Assembly: GCA_963691655.1 (NCBI GenBank)
Contig: OY829326.1
Span: 96,031,235-96,095,234, forward strand
Reading direction: 5' to 3'
Origin: Toxonevra muliebris
Lineage: Eukaryota > Arthropoda > Insecta > Diptera > Pallopteridae
DNA length: 64,000 bases
The notes below the pieces were generated by a model. The model was not told the DNA's origin, made no database searches, and was given only the letters and a program-made list of their open reading frames with translations. This document shows, piece after piece, positions 9,798 to 22,000 of this stretch. Both the position numbers and the translations under genes were made by a program. Within the stretch, counting starts at the first letter, position 1. Every line of letters starts with the position of its first letter.

Positions 9798-11066
9798 CTA
9801 AGATTTTCGTGCATTTTCGAGTTCTTCATAAAGATAATCTTCCTCATCCTGTAAGCGTTTTTCTTTCCCCGTCGATAGTATCGCATCGGCTGCAGCATCC
9901 ATGGCTGCTGCAAAAGCTCCATCATCTACATATTCGTTTCTCTGATCGTATTTTTTACGTTCTGGTGTATTTTTACGTTCACGACGTTTAGCTAAAAATT
10001 TATCAAATCTCTCGGCACTTTCGGTAGCTTCGGCTATTTTTTGATTAATACGATCTTGTGCTGTTATGGTGGCGGTAACTTCCTTATCTGATGCCTCACC
10101 TCCTAAATTCGCTGCGGCAGCGGCGGCTTGACTATGCAGCTCCCATGCCTGTTGGGATTTACGCATTTTCGCTAGAATTTTCGACATGATGCCACGATGA
10201 TCCAGTCCAAGTACATCATGACGCATTTCAGGTAAATGCTGCTCCGCTTCCGCGCTTATAATGTTGACAAATTTTTCCGGTTCCGGTATTCTCTTGCCAA
10301 AGAATTCATATTTTACTATGCTCGCTGTATCTAACTTTAAGTGTTCCTCAAAAGTAATTTTTCGAGCCTCTTTTTCTTTGCCGTCCACGTTCTTCTCGTT
10401 CTGTTCCTTTTCTTCCTCGTCAACTCCAAAGTCTATATTGCGCAGCAACGCCTCCACTTGCTCCATATTCGCATAACGCTTCTCTCGTGCAAAATGTACA
10501 CGCGGAACTTCGCCCATCAACGTCAACTGCGACAGCTCATGTCGCAGCAGACCCGCACAACGTTGCAATGCATGCTCCAATTGTACATCTGCCAGCGAAT
10601 CTCCACTGCCCAACCAATATACATTGACGCATGTAAAATCTGATGAGATTTTCACGCGGGTCACTTGTAGCCCACGCCCTAGTATCATTTCCGATACTTC
10701 ACCTGTTGCCAATAAATCGGTAATGTGTTTCATAAATAGTTTATTGAGTACATTTGAGCGTCGTGTGGCATTCTTGCCATTACCCGCTCCTGCTGGTTTG
10801 CCAAATTGCGACGCCTTGAAGATAACACTTTGATTTGATGACGTATTCATAGTTGTCGTGTCATGTGTTGGATACCAACGTTTTTTACTGCCCTTTACAC
10901 GATTGCCAAAGAGTTTATTCATGATTTTCCCTTGACTGTTGAGGTTTGTACTTTTGGAGTGAAGTGCTCCTGTTCCCCCATTGTTGATGGAAAAGTGTCG
11001 TCGCTGTATGCTATTGGGCTTTATTGCTAGAATACGCTGTGTGGGCCTCAAGCTGTTGCGCAACAT
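9798..11066 (-). CDS. Mitochondrial ribosome-binding factor A (RbfA) homologue
   Basis: RbfA proteins bind the immature small ribosomal subunit and help mature the decoding-centre region; the animal form acts in mitochondria. The intronless reading frame encodes 422 residues. The N-terminus (MLRNSLRPTQRILAIKPNSI, then QRRHFS) is rich in arginine and lacks acidic residues, as expected for a mitochondrial targeting sequence. The RbfA KH-like domain spans about residues 100-212: FMKHITDLLATGEVS, then GLQVTRVKISSDFTCVNVYW, the helix with LRHELSQL, and VPRVHFAREKRYANMEQVEA, which corresponds to the bacterial strand with the conserved P-L-F pattern. The last 200 residues are charged and lysine/glutamate-rich with an alanine-rich patch, with no bacterial counterpart; such long C-terminal extensions are usual in animal RBFA. 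The start is the first ATG in frame. I am fairly sure of the family but do not recall the fly gene name. Confidence 0.82.
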   Translation of the reverse strand: MLRNSLRPTQRILAIKPNSIQRRHFSINNGGTGALHSKSTNLNSQGKIMNKLFGNRVKGSKKRWYPTHDTTTMNTSSNQSVIFKASQFGKPAGAGNGKNATRRSNVLNKLFMKHITDLLATGEVSEMILGRGLQVTRVKISSDFTCVNVYWLGSGDSLADVQLEHALQRCAGLLRHELSQLTLMGEVPRVHFAREKRYANMEQVEALLRNIDFGVDEEEKEQNEKNVDGKEKEARKITFEEHLKLDTASIVKYEFFGKRIPEPEKFVNIISAEAEQHLPEMRHDVLGLDHRGIMSKILAKMRKSQQAWELHSQAAAAAANLGGEASDKEVTATITAQDRINQKIAEATESAERFDKFLAKRRERKNTPERKKYDQRNEYVDDGAFAAAMDAAADAILSTGKEKRLQDEEDYLYEELENARKS

Positions 11067-11259
11067 TTTCTAATAATATTAGATATTTTAATCAACAAAA
11101 AAAAATGAAGAAATCGTTTTTACTGCATTCACTACAGTTCGGAGATCACAGCTGTTCTTGGCTTTCCATCTGTAAATTTAAACAGCTGATTTTTGTTTAC
11201 ATATTACATGCAACAATGCTGCAAAGCTTGGTACTTTCATACTTTTTGACATGCTTATA

Positions 11260-11410
11260 AAGTGGATGCTCACACGGGCGCAAGCACGAACGTCTGTCTG
11301 AAAGAGAGAGGTAGAAAAAATAGGTGATAAGAAAGAGATAGAAACTCCTATCTTTTTCTACCACTCTCTTCCGGGCAGGCGTTCATGTTTGCGCTCTATG
11401 AACGCCACTT
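11260..11410. mobile_element. Foldback MITE, copy 1 (related to 60858-61001)
   Basis: A 151-bp inverted repeat: the left arm AAGTGGATGCTCACACGGGC continues through GCACGAACGTCTGTCTGAAA, and the right arm is its imperfect reverse complement ending GAACGCCACTT. The arms meet around GAGAGAGGTAGAAAAA / TTTTTCTACCACTCTC. A second copy with the same arms lies at 60858-61001. Confidence 0.75.
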
Positions 11411-11670
11411 TCAAAGCTTCTCTTTTTTTAAATATAAAAAGTAACTATTAAATACAATAATAAACGATGAAGGTCGTTCTGTTGTTCCACGGTTGGCCTC
11501 AAAATTTTAACAAGGGCATTTCATCCCAAAAGAATATGATCGTTTTCTGTTTTTTATTTTCTTCCGGGTATTTTTCGAAAATGGTTTATGGAAAATTTCG
11601 TGATTAGCTCTCCAGCAACTGTAAAACTTCAGAACGAAATCTTTTGTTACACTGTATTATTAACAAGTCT
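11411..11670. other. Intergenic
   Basis: Short AT-rich spacer between two mobile elements upstream of the RbfA gene. Nothing recognised. Confidence 0.35.
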
Positions 11671-12380
11671 TTAAGGGATTAGGTCCAGTTAGAGGCGTGA
11701 AAAAATAAGTATTTTGAATAATTTTTTTTTTTTGATAGTAATTACATTTATTTCCGAAAACTATCAGTACTATGTTTTATCTTTACTTGAACAAAAACTC
11801 CAAAGAAAAAAAAAAAATTAATTGTTGACGAAGTTACGCCATTTTTGTTGGACCCCATTCCTGAAGTAGTGCCTTGCGGTGACCATCATAACATTTAACT
11901 GGTTTATCTTAAATCAACCCAAAAAAAAAAACATTCGTTTAATAGTTAATCTAGTCTTTAGAGTTTTAGAGTTTAGAGTTTTTTTTTGAAAATACACAAA
12001 ATGGCGGTTTCTGAAAGTTTACTAGTGAATTTTCAACGAAAAAAATAGTTTGTTGTTATAAAAAAATAGAAGTTAAAAAAAAACAAATCCTCTCGTTAAG
12101 GACTAGTTTTTTGTGTTTTCAATAAACTGTATGAATTTCATTCAAATCCGTCGAGTGCTTTTTGAATAAGAGCGGTCACCGACATTGAAAACATAGTTTC
12201 GAGAAAAACTTGATAACTTCGTCACCAATTAATTTTTTTTTTTTTTTTAATTTTAATCAACTAAAGATAAAACATAATATAATAACTCTGATAGTTTCCG
12301 GAAATAAATGTAGTTACGGTCAAAAAAATTATTTAATATACTACATTTTTTTACGCGCCTAACTGGACCTAACCCCTTAA
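11671..12380. mobile_element. TTAA-flanked element with long terminal inverted repeats
   Basis: TTAAGGGATTAGGTCCAGTT at 11671 is mirrored at the right end, whose reverse complement is TTAAGGGGTTAGGTCCAGTT (from 12380). The inverted repeats extend about 170 bp (11671-11840 and 12205-12380), including the matched pair around TAAAACATA and GATAACTTCGTC / GACGAAGTTA. TTAA at both edges suggests piggyBac-type insertion, though the GGG start is not the usual CCC. No transposase. Confidence 0.7.
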
Positions 12381-12707
12381 ATGATGAGCTGTCGTGTCCA
12401 ATATAGAACTCCACATTATTCTTTTCCATTAACATAAAGATCGTTTTCTTAGTCTCATAATTGTGGTGGAAAAAGAGGTAATATCCCTCTCTCAAAGACA
12501 ATTTGACTATAGCAACTATCTAGTTTCTTCGTCTAAAAGCAGGCTTACTGCCAAAATACTAAACTTCGTTAGCATATGCATGTCTAGTTTTTTTAACTTT
12601 ACAGATTTTAAAATCAGAATACAAATTAATATCGATTTACTTAATTAGAGTTTTAGTAGCTAATTCGGGGACATAAATGTTCTTTTGTATTTTTTTTTTT
12701 TTGACTC

Positions 12708-12875
12708 AAGGGGCCCAACCACTGTCGTGCAATAATGCGTATTCTTGCCAGCTGAATTCCAAATTTTTGAAAATCACACACGAATGAATGCACGTTTTTT
12801 TTTTGCCATCCACGACTATTCTTGCGTGCGCAACCACGAATTCGCACATTCTTGCGCGTCTGTGGATGGGCCCTT
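12708..12875. repeat. Short TIR repeat (GGGCCC ends)
   Basis: AAGGGGCCCAACCACTG at 12708 and, in reverse complement, AAAGGGCCCATCCACAG at the right edge. The interior holds several TTGCGTGCGCAA-like short palindromes. This could be a 168-bp MITE; no target duplication was seen. Confidence 0.4.
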
Positions 12876-12929
12876 TACACATGGGCACATTCGTCACAGA
12901 TTTTTATTTTTATCAATGATTGCGTTGCG

Positions 12930-13058
12930 AAGACGACCTCTGCTTAGCGACATGTTGAGCTGAAGTATCAGAAAAATAATACGCTCAATTAAATGGCGAC
13001 TGCTCAATATAATTTTTATTGATATAAAGAGGATACTCAGATATCAGAGGAGTCTTTT
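12930..13058. repeat. Dispersed repeat, inverted partner of 38492-38655
   Basis: About 95 bases starting AGACGACCTCTGCTTAGCGA match, in reverse complement, the segment 38562-38660 at roughly 90 percent by eye (shared words CAGCTCAACATG, GTATTATTTTTCTGAT, TTATATTGAGCAGTCG). The ends CCTCTGC and GCAGAGG-like at the other side suggest a small TIR element. Confidence 0.6.
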
Positions 13059-14147
13059 GGACGCGACCAATTGTGTGGGATGCTGTGACGAAACTAAAAA
13101 TTATGTTGTTGATATTTTATAAAATGCACCGAGTCATTATTCTAATTTCATGAAGTTTCAAATTATCGACCTATTTCCAAGTTGTCAAATGTACCAAAGT
13201 TGATTGAAAGAATTATTAAGGATAAATTCTGTAGTCAAAAGCAATAAACGCTTAAGTTGACTTAAGACAGAATTGAGTTATAAATGCTATCGTGTTCTTC
13301 TTACTCCAATGCACATGCATGTGAAATTCCTCATAAGCGGTTACTACTTTTGACCACCGAATTATTCTTTATAATTACGTTTCCTATTCTGAACTTGGCT
13401 GTCATTCAATCAGATTGGAGGGAATCCAAAGAATTTTTACTAGATATGCTTTACGATCTTTAAACTCTGGAGTTAATTTGGCTCGATTTTAACATGTATA
13501 CAATTCCAGCACCAAGAAAACGCCATAGTTAACAGACAAAGGAATTTTCTATAGAACAAAAGAATACGCGAAATAATTGTCAATATAAAATTGGTGCCGA
13601 AAATCGAACAGCGTAAAGATGCAGAAACTGACGAGCACCCTGAAAACTATTACTGGACCCCTCAGTGGTCGAAAAGCGACCTTTTTATGTTTATACTTTA
13701 TTATCTGGTTTCTAAAAATAGCAATGACAACATAGTGGAGAGAATACTGGGAACTCTGCTAATGATTATGCTTTAATGCACAACCCACGGTACATCTGCA
13801 ACCCACAACATTTCAAACTAATATTTTTTAAGTCCATTTTTATTGTTCCAATCTGTCCAGTAGGCCATTAAGTAAAGTTTATATTAATGAAAGTATAAAC
13901 ATCCTTTTCCATTTTTAAATTATAAAACACGAATAATAATCAGTTTAAATAAAGTGATAAATAAATTAACATGTAATTTTTGTTGCATGAATTTTATTTT
14001 TTAACTTAAACTAATTTCTAATTAGTTTTTTTTTGAAACTTTTTTCATTTCGTTGGCCGGGTTCGAATAAAAGAAATTTTAAATGAAGCTATGAGAGATA
14101 CACTTCACTGCATCATACGCATCTCTCAACAGCTAGACATGTTTCCC
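13059..14147. other. Intergenic, 3' flank of the zinc-finger gene
   Basis: About 1.1 kb without a supported feature. The 61-residue frame at 13591-13776 has no known domain. TTTATT/TTTAAT words near 13910-14000 could supply the poly(A) signal for the minus-strand zinc-finger gene. Confidence 0.4.
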
Positions 14148-15927
14148 TTATGTCATTGACATGCGATTTCTATATTCTTTTTTTGTTTTAAGTTTAATGA
14201 TTAATGATTCAGCTTCCTCAGCACTATCAATTTTGTGCACTCCTTGAATGTGTCGGCGCATTCTATTAAAGATAAACGGAAAATATTTCTTAATAATGTA
14301 TTTGTTAAGGTTGTGGAACTGTTGATTGTCATACTTGAACAGTTTTGCAAATTCTTTACCGCAAATTGAGCACTTTAGCGGCATTCCTGTATGCTCTTTG
14401 CGATGTTGAATAAGTGTGGATTGATGCAAGTAATCCTTGCCACAAAGATCACATTTGTAACGAAATCCATCATGACGAAGAAGATGCCGGTTAAGATGTC
14501 CCACCTGTGCGAAAGCCTTATCGCATTTGCTACACTTATATGGCAAATCTCCCGAGTGACCACGTGAATGTATCAACAAGTCGATTTGTCGCAAATAACG
14601 TTTTCCACAGACAGCGCACTCAATTCCCTTGCCAGAATGACTTTGCTGGTGCACTGTTAAGCTACCTCTATGATAGAACGTTTTGTCACATTCATTACAT
14701 TTATAACCCGGCTGTCGATTGCGTTCATGTGTTTTTAAGTGGTCTTTTAGATTGTTTTGTTGAAAGAACTTCCGTCCACAATGGTCACATGTGAAATTAC
14801 GTTCGCGTTTTTCTAGATGGGTTTGCTCATGGAGACGTAAACCGCGAGCATCACGAAAGGTACGAGCTGTATTATACACAAATTTAAGGTATGTTATTGT
14901 AGTAAACACCAATTATATCAAGTAAAGAAAACTTACGACAGGCATGACACAGCATTCTCTGTAGCCTGCGTTCACGTTGAATGTGTCGTTTTAGTTGAAT
15001 TTCGCCTTTAAAACGCTTATTACACAATTCACAAGGCAATCCTTTATCTTCTTCTTGCATTTCTGGCTCAATACTTCTGATAGACTTTTCGATTGTTGCC
15101 TGTTGACGGACACTTCGTCTTTGTTCGATTGGTGAATCTTTTACACCAATTTCTTCTGAATTTTCAGTTGCCTGCTCAAAAGGATTTTGTAAACTGTAAA
15201 TCTATGTAAAAATATTAAATTTGTAATTAAATGGCATTCATAAAATTAGTTTGTAATCAAAGTTTAACTGAGCCTTACGTTTGCCATTAACACAGATATT
15301 TTTTCATTTTCTTTGCGTAACGACGCCAACGGTTTGACTCTTAACGATGTGGCGGCGGTGGTACATTCATATCCATCTTCTGAGGAAGACTGAAAAGTTT
15401 CTTGTTTTATTTGCAATTCATTGTAGTTATAGCCATTTGAAATATCGTTTCTTTGAAGTTGTTCGGGATCCTCATCATCTGAGGCGTAATTTATCTATTG
15501 ATTAAAATGTTGAAATATGACAATATGCTGAACATTCAATCTAATTATCAGTGCTTACCACATTTATAGGATCTTCTGGTAAATACTGCTGGATTTCGTC
15601 AAACTCCATTCCTTCATTTTTAACTATTTCCACCTTTGTGTGAAGACTTGCCTTCAACAATATATTATGTGCTTTGCTGGCCTTTTGTAGAAAATCGTAT
15701 GTTATCTTCAAATCCATGCCACAAGCATCACATAAGCTTTGTGGGCCAGCAAACTCTTCTGTTACTTCGAGGTGGGTACACATTCGAAAGCAATCCAAGT
15801 AGGTGAATGGCTTCGAATGCTCATCGTCGTGGTTATCAGTGTCTTCATATCGTTCAAAAGGCGTCTCGAAATCAATGTATTCCAGTGAAGTTTTCAAACA
15901 TACTCGGCAAATGGGTATGGCGTCCAT
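14148..15927 (-). CDS. ZAD-C2H2 zinc-finger protein, five coding exons
   Basis: Likely a nuclear DNA-binding protein of the ZAD family, large and fast-evolving in insects. Exons on the minus strand: 15559-15927, 15279-15494, 14937-15201, 14335-14866, 14148-14262; all introns are GT-AG and keep frame (phases 0, 0, 1, 2), giving about 498 residues. The start is taken at MDAIPICRVCLK (15925-15927), because the ZAD cysteines follow at once; an in-frame ATG 12 codons upstream is possible. ZAD: CRVC near the start and CDACGMDL at about 80. A linker of about 110 residues is acidic and serine-rich. Then come one degenerate finger (CELCNKRF, with only one histidine) and seven C2H2 fingers, e.g. CDHCGRKF, CNECDKTF, CAVCGKRY, CSKCDKAF, CDLCGKDY. 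The final 72-nt intron (14263-14334) is needed to complete the last finger: CSICGKEFAKLFK joins MRRHIQGVH. Read through, the frame stays open but the finger is broken. I cannot name the orthologue. Confidence 0.9.
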
Positions 15928-16597
15928 GGCTAATGGTGATATAATATTATTTTTAATCCGCAATTATTTGTCGCCAAACAAATAGAAAACAAACCATAAC
16001 AATCCATTCCCAAATTCAAGCAAATTGCACTTTTTATGCCTGCTGTAGTTGCCAGATGGTTGCCAGCTTGAGAGAGTGGGAAAATATATTTTCAAGAGAA
16101 ATCTGGTATCATTTAGTTAGTGGGTAATTCAAGCACGATATACTAAAGCAATAAAATAGTATCCGATAGTCCTCTAATCTCTATGACTACACAGTGCAAC
16201 AAAAATTTTATGCGCGAGATTTTCGAACTATTTTATAGTAATTTAGGGTCGCAGCGTTAGACATCAAATTCGTATATGTTGTAACAAAGGAATTTCATAA
16301 TTGCCCCTGAAGACCCTATTTTTCCGACTTCAGGACATATGACGGTTGGCTACATACAATCAAGAATAAACACTTCTACCGTGAGTACCTGCACAAATAT
16401 ATTTGAATACAGTAGTAACTCAAAGTTTTCAAACATGCAACGAAGTCTAGTTTCAAGTACTCATAACTTATATTTTACCCAATGGTATTTTATTGAAAAA
16501 TATATATATATCTCGGAGAAACATTTTTCAAAGGTATAAAATTCTTCGAAGATATGTGAAGATCTCAAAAGTTCCAACCTATTTTTTTTTAAACTTT
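15928..16597. other. Upstream of zinc-finger gene; old dispersed repeat
   Basis: Holds the unmapped 5' UTR/promoter of the zinc-finger gene and, at about 16330-16460, a segment related to 33345-33700: GGCTACATACAATCA and CACTTCTACYGTGAGTRCCTGCA occur in both in the same order. In the second copy about 250 bases lie between these words; here they are adjacent. Confidence 0.5.
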
Positions 16598-16991
16598 ATG
16601 CCTAAAGCACAATTAAGCTTTGCGGCTGCATTCGTTTGACGTTTAAAGTAGAATCGTATGCATTCATTCATAGCAAAATACAATTTGGCCTCAGGCGTTA
16701 GCTAGTAAATACGAACAACGCAGTTGAAACGCTGCTAGTAGACCCACTTTCTACTTTAAACGCTTTTTAGCAGTTGTTATGGTTTTTTGATGTTATTGTT
16801 TTTTTAAAGTGCGAATCAGGAAAAAAGAAAATACGGGTGTTATGCTTAAAAATTATAGATTAGATATGTATAATTGAATGTGATTTGTTATGAATAAAAT
16901 GAATTGTTTTAAGAAAACACAAAAACGATATAAAGCGAATAAATGTCATATCAAAGCACGCAGCCACAAAGCTTGATTGTGTTTTAGGCAT
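16598..16991. mobile_element. Non-autonomous TIR element (ATGCCTAAA ends)
   Basis: The left end ATGCCTAAAGCACAATTAAG and the reverse complement of the right end, ATGCCTAAAACACAATCAAG, match and continue CTTTGYGGCTGC. An inner inverted pair GACGTTTAAAGTAGAA / TTCTACTTTAAACGC is at about 16638 and 16748. The element is 394 bp with no coding capacity. Target duplication not resolved. Confidence 0.6.
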
Positions 16992-18671
16992 TAGTTTTTT
17001 GTAGGGTAAGAATTCGGATTAAGCTTAGAAATAAACATTCTTAAACTGTAATGGAATAGTATGAAAATATTTTAACACTGCAGGCTTTTAAATTTGCAGC
17101 TTTAACCAATCAAGTTCAAATTGTTACCAGTTATCTCTCCTTCAGAGGAAAAAAAAAACTAAACTACTCTGTATTTTACGGAACTATGTCATTTCCGTCC
17201 TGGGAGATACACATGGTGGAACAAGATTTTTGTGTTTGAATATACACCTGGCAACTATGGTGCAACAGCTGTAATGTCTGTGCATTTAAAAATTTAAGCA
17301 GCTGATTTTTGTTTATATATTCCACACAACAGTCAGTGTTGCCACATGCTAAGGAAATTGTCCGCCTACAACCCTCTAGTATACCAAAATATATTTCTGG
17401 AGTTTCGCTTAGCTATTGGCGTGTACTCTGGCTGCAGCCTTAAACGCAAATTACTATAGCGTTAGTCAATTTAGAAATGAAGCTAACCAGAGCAGCGCTG
17501 CAAACTTCCACTGCTTTATGCTATAAAAACAACCAAAGCAACAAACACAATAAGAGCGTCAACCTCTAGCTTCAAGAATATGTAAAAGAAAAACAAAACA
17601 AAAGCAGTTGGATTTGATTATTGTTTTAACAGCTCAGTTTTTGTTTATTTAGGTTATCAATTGTCAAAGAAATAAAAGGAAAAATAACTTCAATATTCTG
17701 TAATTTGAAAAAATTGTTTTATTGTATAAATTAAAATTATTTACATCGTTTATTGGTGCAAAAATCATCAAAAGAATGAAGAAACTAAAAGGAAACTCGA
17801 AAAAAATAAATATGTTTTCGTACTAAAACTTGGCAGCACTAGGCTCTTTTTGAAAAATATGGCAATATTTTCCCTCTCAGAAGAGAGAAAACACTGCGAA
17901 GTTGAGAAAATTTGAATAGAATCTAGTTTAGCGTCGTTGAGGCCATAGAGCACTATGGTTGAGGCGGCAGCTAGCCTCAGAAATTCTTTCCCATACAAAT
18001 TCATAAAATTCTGTGGCTTAAGACTTCGGACAGAGAGCATGCTAAGCTCTATGATGCTAATAGCTAAGGCTGTGGTTATATTGCGAGTATGCTAGGCGAA
18101 CACCATGAAATTGGTGCACCGAACACAAAGTGAGAGTCTGTTCTCACTCTCACAACGAACACGATATGCTCGGTGTATTGTACACCGAGCACGCCGAGTA
18201 TTCAGGGTGGCAATGAGTTATTTTACAAAACAGTACCATTACATATAAAATAGTATTAAACAGACGAGTATATTTTGACAAAAAACAACTCTGCAACGAG
18301 CTGAATGTAACCACCTTGACCGAGCACGGAAGAAAATGTTTTGTGTTCGTCGAACACCAAGCACCAATATAACGAGGCGCTAAGTGAAGACAAAGGTAGT
18401 TCAATTATTTTGCCTTCAGAAGGTAGAGTAGCCAGATTTTTGAACGGAGAAATCAGTTCATTAGACGTTGGAAAGCAGTACAAATCAGTACAGTTTTTAT
18501 GCTTTTATTACCTAGTAATTTCAATGTAAAATAGTGATATAAACGTCCTGAAACTTTTTCTCCGGTTTTGTGTGTTCATTGTACATTTTTTTTCTTCTTA
18601 AGTAGACAATTATTATTAGATAGGCTGTAATGTACTGCGACAATTGTTGATCTTTTGTGCAGTCCGTGATT
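16992..18671. other. Intergenic with a short perfect hairpin
   Basis: Mostly AT-rich sequence. The word CAGCTGATTTTTGTTTA with its flank (17299-17330) resembles 11180-11205. At 18167-18191 a perfect 11-bp stem (TGCTCGGTGTA, loop TTG, TACACCGAGCA) lies in a run of CGAACAC words. The 90- and 84-residue minus-strand frames here have no known domain. Confidence 0.4.
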
Positions 18672-19025
18672 TTAACACAATTCTAAATTAAGACTACTGA
18701 CAAATCTAAGAATTGCATTAGATTTAATGCCGCATATCTCAGAAGGTCCCAAGAGTCCCTTTCTAACATACAGCAAGCGAAGACCGTTAAGTCCGGACCA
18801 ATAATCTTTTAAAGCCTTAGTTTCCCAATTCATTATTATTGTTTGGATGTGATTCGATGACACACCACAAAAAGGTTCGGGGCCTATGAAGGACCTAACT
18901 GCCCCCCTTTTTGCAAAGCTGTCCGCCTTTTCATTTCCTTTAAATCCTTCATGATCTGGTATCCATGCCAGTGTGACCTTGTTCCTGGTGGATAGGGCTG
19001 AAAGGAGTTCAAAGCACTCCGACAA
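18660..19025 (-). pseudogene. LINE fragment, RNase H and C-terminal region
   Basis: The minus-strand frame contains TLAWIPDHEGFKGNEKADSF followed by AKRGA, the end of the RNase H domain found at the C-terminus of I/jockey-type LINE ORF2 proteins (the pattern W-[IV]-P-G-H-x-G-x-x-G-N-E-x-A-D). Here the G of PGH is D. The rest (ETKALKDYW..., GLRLLYVRKGLL...) fits the downstream region. It is truncated on both sides, with no RT or endonuclease: a dead-on-arrival copy. Confidence 0.8.
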
Positions 19026-22000
19026 AATTTTTGAGTAGGCAATGTCGATTACGTATCAATTTCTATATTTAGAGAATTGTGATAGCTGAGAACAATAATC
19101 AAATTCAATTAATAACAAGTCCTTTCACTCATTAAAACTTACGTTAACCCACTTTTCTTCAAGCAAATATTGCTTTTCTCCTCTTGATAGCAGCAATGCG
19201 TGTGCATTTTATTTTGTGAACGATCAGAAAAAGAAACAATCAGGGTGAGACTGTATACAAAAATGATTTTAAGACTATTAAGGTTAAGCACAAAAATTTT
19301 TAAAAAATTAATTTGAAAAAATCAGTGTAAAATACAAAAATCAATACATTTTCGTACTGATTTCGAAATTTCACAAAATCAGTATTTAAAAAAAAATCAG
19401 GATATGTACTGATCAAATCAGTAGGTCTGTCTACCCTAACTAGAGGGTTGGAATTATGTTTTGCAGGTTAGTGTGAAATAAGGCTTGAACGGAATGTTGA
19501 TATCCCTTACGTACTATATTTGTTCCTTTCTTTTTGATTACATTTTTAATTGGTTGTGTAGAACGGTGTGGTTCAAAAAGTAAAGTTTAGAAATGAGACG
19601 AAGAGTGCTGTAGTTAAACCGTTCTCTGATTTCTAGAAGTCCAGATTCGGCTAGTAAGCCGCAGAGACCCTTTCCAAGAGTTTTAAGCAATATTTTTATA
19701 GGTCCTTGATATATTCTAAAATAAAAAAATAAACCCGTACCACTTATTTGAACAAATGTAATTATTTCCGTGAAACGCCAAAAAATTATTACGTTCTGAA
19801 AAGTAAAGTGGCAAAAAAAAGGTCTATTGAAGAAAAGGCAATTCAAGTGATACAATATTTTCTTTTTAGTCTGTATGCCATTTAAGTATGTAATACTAGG
19901 TGTATAGTGCTGTCGCATGGTGGCCAAAGGCGGGCTCCTCGAAACGTCTGCTAGGTAGCCCATAGTACCATGGTTGTCTTGACATCATAGTGGCGATAAA
20001 AATGGTGCCGACCGACCGCTACTGCTGTCCCTTCCGCCTTTGCATCTACTTATCGAAAATGAACGCTTACGTTTTACCAAATTTATTAAACTATTACCTT
20101 TTGATTAGACAACTACTCCTCGGAGTTTCAAGCATTTACACGATTCCGATCTCTATTGTTAAATAGAAAATGAAGAGGTAAGTCTATTTTCATCTCCTCT
20201 GATAGCTATACGGCTACTAACCCCCTTATTATGTAAAACGCAGATCTTCGTGACTTCCTGAGTTGCTTGTGTTTTGTTTATGTATTCGACACTTTACCAA
20301 AAACAAAAACACAAGCAATTGCCTCAAAAATCGTAAATGAGGCAGTTGTCAAGCTCAGCAGACTTGAGAGTATAAATTCAGTAACCCAAAGCGTGACAGA
20401 TTGCATTTGAAGGCGAAAATGGATTTTGGTATTATGAAATTTGCTTTCGTCATTTCCTAATATGATTCTAAAGAGTTTTATGTCTTATCTATTAGAAAAA
20501 AAATAACAAAAATACGAGAATATTTGCTTGGGGTTTAAATCCAATACTAATTACAGCCGGTTCATTCATATTTTTTGTTATGTGCCCGTTCAATGTTTTT
20601 GGTACTTAGACACTTTAGACTTACATCCCTTCAATTTGAAACGTCAAAAACGTAGAGTTGATAGCTCCATTAAATTTTCAGATTTTGGGTTTTACCTCTT
20701 CTCGTTCTGTAGCCAAAAACACATTCGTAAAATCTATTTTTTCTTAATTTTCGCAATCGCAAATTGAATAATTCCGGGGAGTAAGCCCAACCGCTCTTTT
20801 GCAATCCTTTCATGACTAAAATTCTTCGATGGTTTGAAAATAAAACAGCTCACAATTTAAATTTAAATAGGCTGCCTTTATTTCTCGACTGTTATTTTTA
20901 TAATATTTAAAATATCGGTTTAATACATACATATATTACATTAATATATATATATATATATATTTATAACTTAATTAATCTCTTGTTTTTAGAATATTCC
21001 TTTATTTTTGTTATGTTACCTTCTGTCTCTATATAGATAATGCTACGAAATATTTAATTTTTGCATAATACTATTTTTCTTTTATTAATAAATATTTATT
21101 TGTATTTAAACAAAAAATAAATGCAAAATAAAAGTTGAAATAAAAAATACAGAAATCAAACTTATTTATAGTAGTTTGCGGTCATTTCAATTACATAAAA
21201 ATTCTAATACATATTTGTTTAAAAATAAACTTACAAAAATATGACTTTGCATGCTATTGTTCAGTTTTGCTATTTGTGTATATTATTTTTATGGCTTTGT
21301 TTGTTTTTAAGGTAATTTATTAATGTTGTTGTTTTCTTCTTTTTTTTTTACTTTACATAAAATAATTATTATTTTTTTTATTAAAAAATTCGAGGTATTT
21401 CATTTTTATTTTGAGTGTTGCTTATGTGTTTTTAGGCTAGTAGGCTGCTAGGTTTACTTGTTGTTGTTGACTTGTTCTTTTAAGCTTAAAATTAAATGCA
21501 AAAAAAAAAAAACAAAACAAAAAAATAAAACACAAAATAAAAATTATGACAAACTTAAATATAATAATATTGAAATATACTCGTATGTATGTAGGTATAT
21601 ATGGCAAACATAATTTAATAAATTTCACATAATTTAAAATTTTTATTATACATATAACGAAAAAAATATAGAATTGAAGTGAGTGCAAAAATACAGGCAG
21701 TGCCCCAAATTAAAGCAGATCTTAATATTTTAATGAATATTGTTTTTTTTTTTTTGTTAAATCTTAACTTACAGTTAACGATTGTGAAATTACACAGACA
21801 CAATTGTCCAGTAAACATAAAAAGAAAACTGAATGATAGTTACATACATATTAAGAAGATGCGTTTGTTCACCCACGTGGTTCTACGTGAATCGTTCTCA
21901 AATTTAAGACTCGATTTGGTTTAAGCATTTTTTTTTTCGTTTTTTACATGTAAATTTGATAGCAACATGTGAAAAACGCGCTCATTTTTTAAATTAATTT

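Noticed and set aside
19538..19963. 141-residue minus-strand frame
   Set aside because: No recognisable domain or homology; could be an eroded repeat, but nothing supports a gene.
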